The notes under the pieces are model-generated. The model saw nothing but the letters and a program-made list of their open reading frames with translations, had not been told where the DNA came from and ran no database searches. This document shows positions 6,141 to 8,646 of a DNA stretch of 8,646 nt, in pieces. How positions within the stretch are numbered: the first letter of the stretch is position 1; each line of letters begins with the position of its first letter. The stretch is from the NCBI GenBank assembly GCA_024643305.1, contig JAHENE010000077.1:1-8646 (forward strand), in the 5' to 3' direction. The position numbers and the translations under genes were made by a program. The stretch comes from Thiobacillaceae bacterium (GTDB lineage: Bacteria > Pseudomonadota > Gammaproteobacteria > Burkholderiales > Thiobacillaceae).

Positions 6141-7457
6141 TCACTTCAGTCCGTGCTGTTTGAGTTTCCGGTACAGCGTGCGTTCGGTAACGCCGAGCAA
6201 GTCCGCAACGCTTCGGCGGTGCCCGCCGTGCCTGTCCAGTAAATCGCGGATGTGATCCTTTTCGAGATCGGCCAGGGAATCTGAAGAACGCGAAACAGAC
6301 ATCTCGCTTTTTGCTTGGGCAGGGACTGCCGACATGTCCAGACCCAAGTCCTCTGCGCGAATGAGGCCATCCCGGCAGCGCACCATTGCGCGCTGCAACA
6401 GGTTGCGCAGTTCACGTACATTGCCGGGAAAATCGTAGCGCTTGAGCGCGTTGATTGCTTCCTTGTCCAGGCGGCAAGACGTCCGGTTTCCTCCCGACAA
6501 TCGTAAAAGCAGCGCTTCGGCAAGCGCTGGAATATCTTCGCTACGTTCACGCAATGGGGGTAGGGACACATCTATTCCGGCCAGGCGATAGTAAAGATCA
6601 AGACGGAATAATTTCTGATCTACCCAATCTAGCAGGTTGCGGTTGGTGGCCGATACCAGCCTGACATCGGCCTTCAAGGTCTGGGTGCCGCCGACACGGC
6701 GGAATTCCCCGGACTCCAGCACGCGCAGCAGTTTGGCCTGCAACCCCGGGGGGATCTCCGCGACTTCGTCTAGAAACAGCGTGCCGCCATCGGCCAATTC
6801 GTACAGACCCTTTTTCTGTCCGGTGCTGCCGGTAAAAGCCCCCCGTTCATGGCCGAACAACTCGGTTTCAAACATGCTTTCAGGCACAGCGGCGCAATTG
6901 ATGACGATAAATGGCCCGCTTGAACGGTCCGAACGGTCATGGATGAAACGCGCAGCCAGTTCCTTGCCTACACCGCTTTCACCAAACAGCAGGATGGAGG
7001 CCTCGCTTTCCGCTACGCGCGCCAGATTGTCCACGCAGGCGAGAAAAGCGGGCGAGTGCCCGACCATGCGCATTTCTTTGCAGTCGAGCTCGCTGCTGGA
7101 TTCCAGCGGGTAGAGAATCTCACCCAAATACTGGCGCCCATCCAGCCCACGGATGGCATGGCCGCGAATGCGCGTGCGTTCTGGCTGGTTGTCGGCATGG
7201 TAATGCGTATGTAAAACCACGGTGGACTTGCCGTCCTTGAACAAGGACTGATGCGGGCATTGCTCTCCGTTTTCATGGCAGGGGCGAGGCGAGTGGTGAG
7301 ATATTTCATGGCAGCGCTGATTGAGGATGGCTTCCTGGCCGACGCCGTAGGAATCGCAATAGCGCCGGTTGGCGGCGACGATACGGTATTCCTCGTCGAT
7401 CACCACGAAGGGTTGGTCGTGCGCCTCGATGATTTCCTGTAAATCCACACTGGGCAT
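6141..7457 (-). CDS. fisR: FisR-like sigma-54-dependent sulfur-responsive activator
   Basis: A 438-residue bacterial enhancer-binding protein. Residues 6-115 are a PAS-type sensor holding Cys49, His50, His54, His55, Cys60, His61 and Cys67 in CHEISHHSPRPCHENGEQC. The 11- and 7-residue Cys spacing equals that of Cys53/Cys64/Cys71 of Cupriavidus pinatubonensis FisR, recalled as the residues that react with sulfane sulfur. The AAA+ domain (about 130-365) has Walker A GESGVGKE (159-166), the sigma-54 contact loop GAFTGS (206-211; usual form GAFTGA), Walker B GGTLFLDE (Asp230, Glu231), sensor I ATNRNL and sensor II Arg348 in GNVREL. A Fis-type helix-turn-helix ends the protein (RRSVADLLGVTERTLYRKLK). 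It diverges from sqr, its likely target, and the shared gap holds candidate binding sites placed to allow autoregulation. The ribosome binding site is weak (AGG about 10 nt upstream). The family is certain; the FisR assignment rests on the cysteine pattern plus the neighbour. Confidence 0.88.
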   Translation of the reverse strand: MPSVDLQEIIEAHDQPFVVIDEEYRIVAANRRYCDSYGVGQEAILNQRCHEISHHSPRPCHENGEQCPHQSLFKDGKSTVVLHTHYHADNQPERTRIRGHAIRGLDGRQYLGEILYPLESSSELDCKEMRMVGHSPAFLACVDNLARVAESEASILLFGESGVGKELAARFIHDRSDRSSGPFIVINCAAVPESMFETELFGHERGAFTGSTGQKKGLYELADGGTLFLDEVAEIPPGLQAKLLRVLESGEFRRVGGTQTLKADVRLVSATNRNLLDWVDQKLFRLDLYYRLAGIDVSLPPLRERSEDIPALAEALLLRLSGGNRTSCRLDKEAINALKRYDFPGNVRELRNLLQRAMVRCRDGLIRAEDLGLDMSAVPAQAKSEMSVSRSSDSLADLEKDHIRDLLDRHGGHRRSVADLLGVTERTLYRKLKQHGLK

Positions 7458-7475
7458 TTTGTTGGCCTACACTGG

Positions 7476-7519
7476 TGTCATGACAGTTCTGACATTGGCA
7501 TGACATAAGCATCATGTCA
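7476..7519. promoter_or_regulatory. Candidate FisR enhancer: cluster of TGACA half-sites
   Basis: Five TGACA/TGTCA half-sites fall in 44 bp: TGTCA 7476-7480, TGACA 7481-7485, TGACA 7490-7494, TGACA 7501-7505 and TGTCA 7515-7519. They build two dyads, the perfect palindrome TGTCATGACA (7476-7485) and TGACATaagcatcATGTCA (7501-7519). The block lies about 50-93 bp before the -24 element facing sqr, close to the usual upstream activating sequence position, and just upstream of the regulator's own start codon, which would allow autoregulation. Binding by this regulator is inferred. Confidence 0.6.
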
Positions 7520-7568
7520 ATTGAGTGCAATTGCGTTCTGGGATGCCATATTCAGGCTGTCCCGGCGC

Positions 7569-7584
7569 AGGCATGGCAATTGCA
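7569..7584 (+). promoter_or_regulatory. Candidate sigma-54 (-24/-12) promoter of sqr
   Basis: AGGCATG-N4-TTGCA matches the consensus TGGCACG-N4-TTGCW at 10 of 12 defined positions. It keeps the essential GG (7570-7571) and GC (7582-7583) with exactly 10 bp between them. Transcription would start near 7595, leaving a leader of about 60 nt before sqr. A poorer alternative with correct spacing, TTGGCATGacatAAGCA (7495-7511), overlaps the half-site cluster. Confidence 0.6.
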
Positions 7585-7598
7585 TTAGCAAAGCGTGG

Positions 7599-7617
7599 GC
7601 GCCATTTTTCATGGCGC
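7599..7617 (+). promoter_or_regulatory. Stem-loop in the sqr leader
   Basis: GCGCCATttttcATGGCGC is a perfect 7-bp GC-rich stem with a 5-nt loop, followed by AATTTT. It would begin a few bases after the predicted start of the sqr transcript and ends 36 nt before the ATG. It could protect the 5' end of the mRNA or act as a weak attenuator; the following T-run is short and broken. Confidence 0.5.
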
Positions 7618-7653
7618 AATTTTCGATAACTGACAAGTATGGAGACTAGAAAC

Positions 7654-8646
7654 ATGGCACACATCGTAATTCTCGGCGCAGGCATAGGCGGCATGACCAT
7701 GGCCTATGAAATGCGTGAAAAGGCGCGTTCGGAAGACAAGGTCACCGTGATTTCCAACCTCCCCTATTTTCAGTTCACCCCCTCCAACCCCTGGGTGGCT
7801 GTCAACTGGCGCACCCAGCCGGACATCACATTGCCGGCTGCAACGTATCTGAACAAGAAAAACATCGACTTCATCCCGGTTGGCGCGCAGCGTGTGCACC
7901 CGGAAAAGAACCAGATCGAACTGACTGATGGCCGCACGGTTGATTATGACTTTCTGGTCATCGCCACCGGCCCCAAACTGGCCTTTGACGAGGTGGAGGG
8001 GCTCGGCCCCGCAGGTCACACCCACTCGATTTGCCAGGTGGAGCATGCCGTCAATGCCGGCAAGGCTTGGGAGGAATTCGCCAAGGATCCTGGCCACATC
8101 GTCGTTGGCGCGGTGCAGGGAGCTTCCTGCTACGGCCCGGCTTACGAATTCGCCATGATCATGGACACCGATCTCAAGAAGCGCAAAATCCGCGACAAGG
8201 TGCCGATGACGTTTGTGACCGCCGAGCCTTATATCGGCCATCTTGGCCTGGGCGGGGTGGGCGACTCCAAGGGGCTGTTGGAATCTGTCATGCGCGACCG
8301 CAATATCAAGTGGATCTGCAATGCCAAAGTTACCAAGGTGGAAGCGGGCAAGATGTTCATAGCCGAGCACAACGACAAGGGCGAGGTCATCAAGGAACAC
8401 GAACTGGCGTTCAAATATTCCATGATGCTGCCGGCATTCAAGGGTATCGACGCGGTGTTCGGCATTGAAGGGCTGACCAACCCGCGCGGCTTCATTGCCA
8501 TCGATCCCTACCAGCGCAACCCCAAGTTCCAGAACATTTTCTCTGTCGGCGTCTGCGTGGCCATCCCGCCGGTCGAAGCCACCCCCGTGCCCACTGGCAC
8601 ACCCAAGACCGGTTACATGATCGAGTCCATGGTGACGGCTGCGGCG
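7654..8646 (+). CDS. sqr: Sulfide:quinone oxidoreductase, N-terminal three quarters
   Basis: This flavoprotein oxidises sulfide to sulfane sulfur (polysulfide) and passes electrons to the quinone pool at the inner membrane. The gene is open to the window end; 331 of an expected 430 or so residues are visible. The FAD-binding Rossmann motif is GAGIGG (8-13), the second strand ends VISN (32-35), and ATGPK (104-108) is the usual post-dinucleotide motif. Redox cysteines are Cys127 (SICQVEHA) and Cys159 (GASCYGP), whose spacing of 32 equals Cys128/Cys160 of the Acidithiobacillus ferrooxidans enzyme. His131 and His196 match its conserved histidines. The third cysteine (Cys356 there) would lie past the edge. 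There is no signal peptide, which argues against flavocytochrome c sulfide dehydrogenase. The start has GGAG 9 nt upstream. It diverges from the FisR-like activator and has a candidate sigma-54 promoter. An extra Cys301 (GVCVAIPP) is of unknown role. Confidence 0.94.
   Translation, partial: MAHIVILGAGIGGMTMAYEMREKARSEDKVTVISNLPYFQFTPSNPWVAVNWRTQPDITLPAATYLNKKNIDFIPVGAQRVHPEKNQIELTDGRTVDYDFLVIATGPKLAFDEVEGLGPAGHTHSICQVEHAVNAGKAWEEFAKDPGHIVVGAVQGASCYGPAYEFAMIMDTDLKKRKIRDKVPMTFVTAEPYIGHLGLGGVGDSKGLLESVMRDRNIKWICNAKVTKVEAGKMFIAEHNDKGEVIKEHELAFKYSMMLPAFKGIDAVFGIEGLTNPRGFIAIDPYQRNPKFQNIFSVGVCVAIPPVEATPVPTGTPKTGYMIESMVTAAA

Noticed and set aside
7495..7511. TTGGCATGacatAAGCA as the main sigma-54 promoter
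   Set aside because: Spacing is right, but the -12 half has two mismatches and it sits within the half-site cluster; the element at 7569-7584 is better placed and matches TTGCA.
7609..8400. A 263-codon open frame on the minus strand opposite sqr
   Set aside because: It lies wholly antisense to a clear SQR coding sequence, shows no domain motifs, and is explained by the codon bias of the sense gene.

Overview
The window looks like chromosomal DNA from a sulfur-oxidising betaproteobacterium, perhaps a Sulfuricella- or Thiobacillus-like member of Nitrosomonadales. This is an inference from the apaG / rpe-gph-trpE neighbourhood, the even and fairly GC-rich coding sequence, and a sulfide:quinone oxidoreductase gene next to a FisR-type sigma-54 activator. 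No tRNA, rRNA, CRISPR array, transposase or phage gene was found.

Left part (1-2977), envelope and housekeeping genes. A truncated, secreted dienelactone-hydrolase-like gene (minus strand) diverges from an orphan TonB-family energy transducer (plus). The TonB gene converges on mltA (minus), a lipoprotein lytic transglycosylase with a very proline-rich linker, and only 3 bp separate their stop codons. Divergent from mltA, 18 bp from its start, is a 29-codon GTG-started ORF for a single-span membrane peptide with an excellent ribosome binding site. apaG follows on the minus strand.

Middle part (3098-6092), a co-directional cluster rpe-gph-trpE. It encodes ribulose-phosphate 3-epimerase, phosphoglycolate phosphatase and anthranilate synthase component I. 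Rpe and Gph fit the Calvin cycle and photorespiratory salvage of a possible autotroph. Both gaps between these genes hold inverted-repeat structures. trpG does not follow trpE; a convergent gene does.

Right part (6141-8646), a sulfide-response module. A sigma-54 enhancer-binding protein (minus) has a PAS domain whose Cys49, Cys60 and Cys67 have the same spacing as the three sulfane-sulfur-sensing cysteines I recall from FisR of Cupriavidus pinatubonensis. It diverges from sqr (plus, cut by the window end). The 196-bp gap between them contains a cluster of five TGACA/TGTCA half-sites, a good -24/-12 promoter facing sqr, and a perfect stem-loop in the sqr leader. The simplest model is that sulfane sulfur made by SQR activates the regulator, which binds the cluster and turns on sqr through sigma-54 RNA polymerase.
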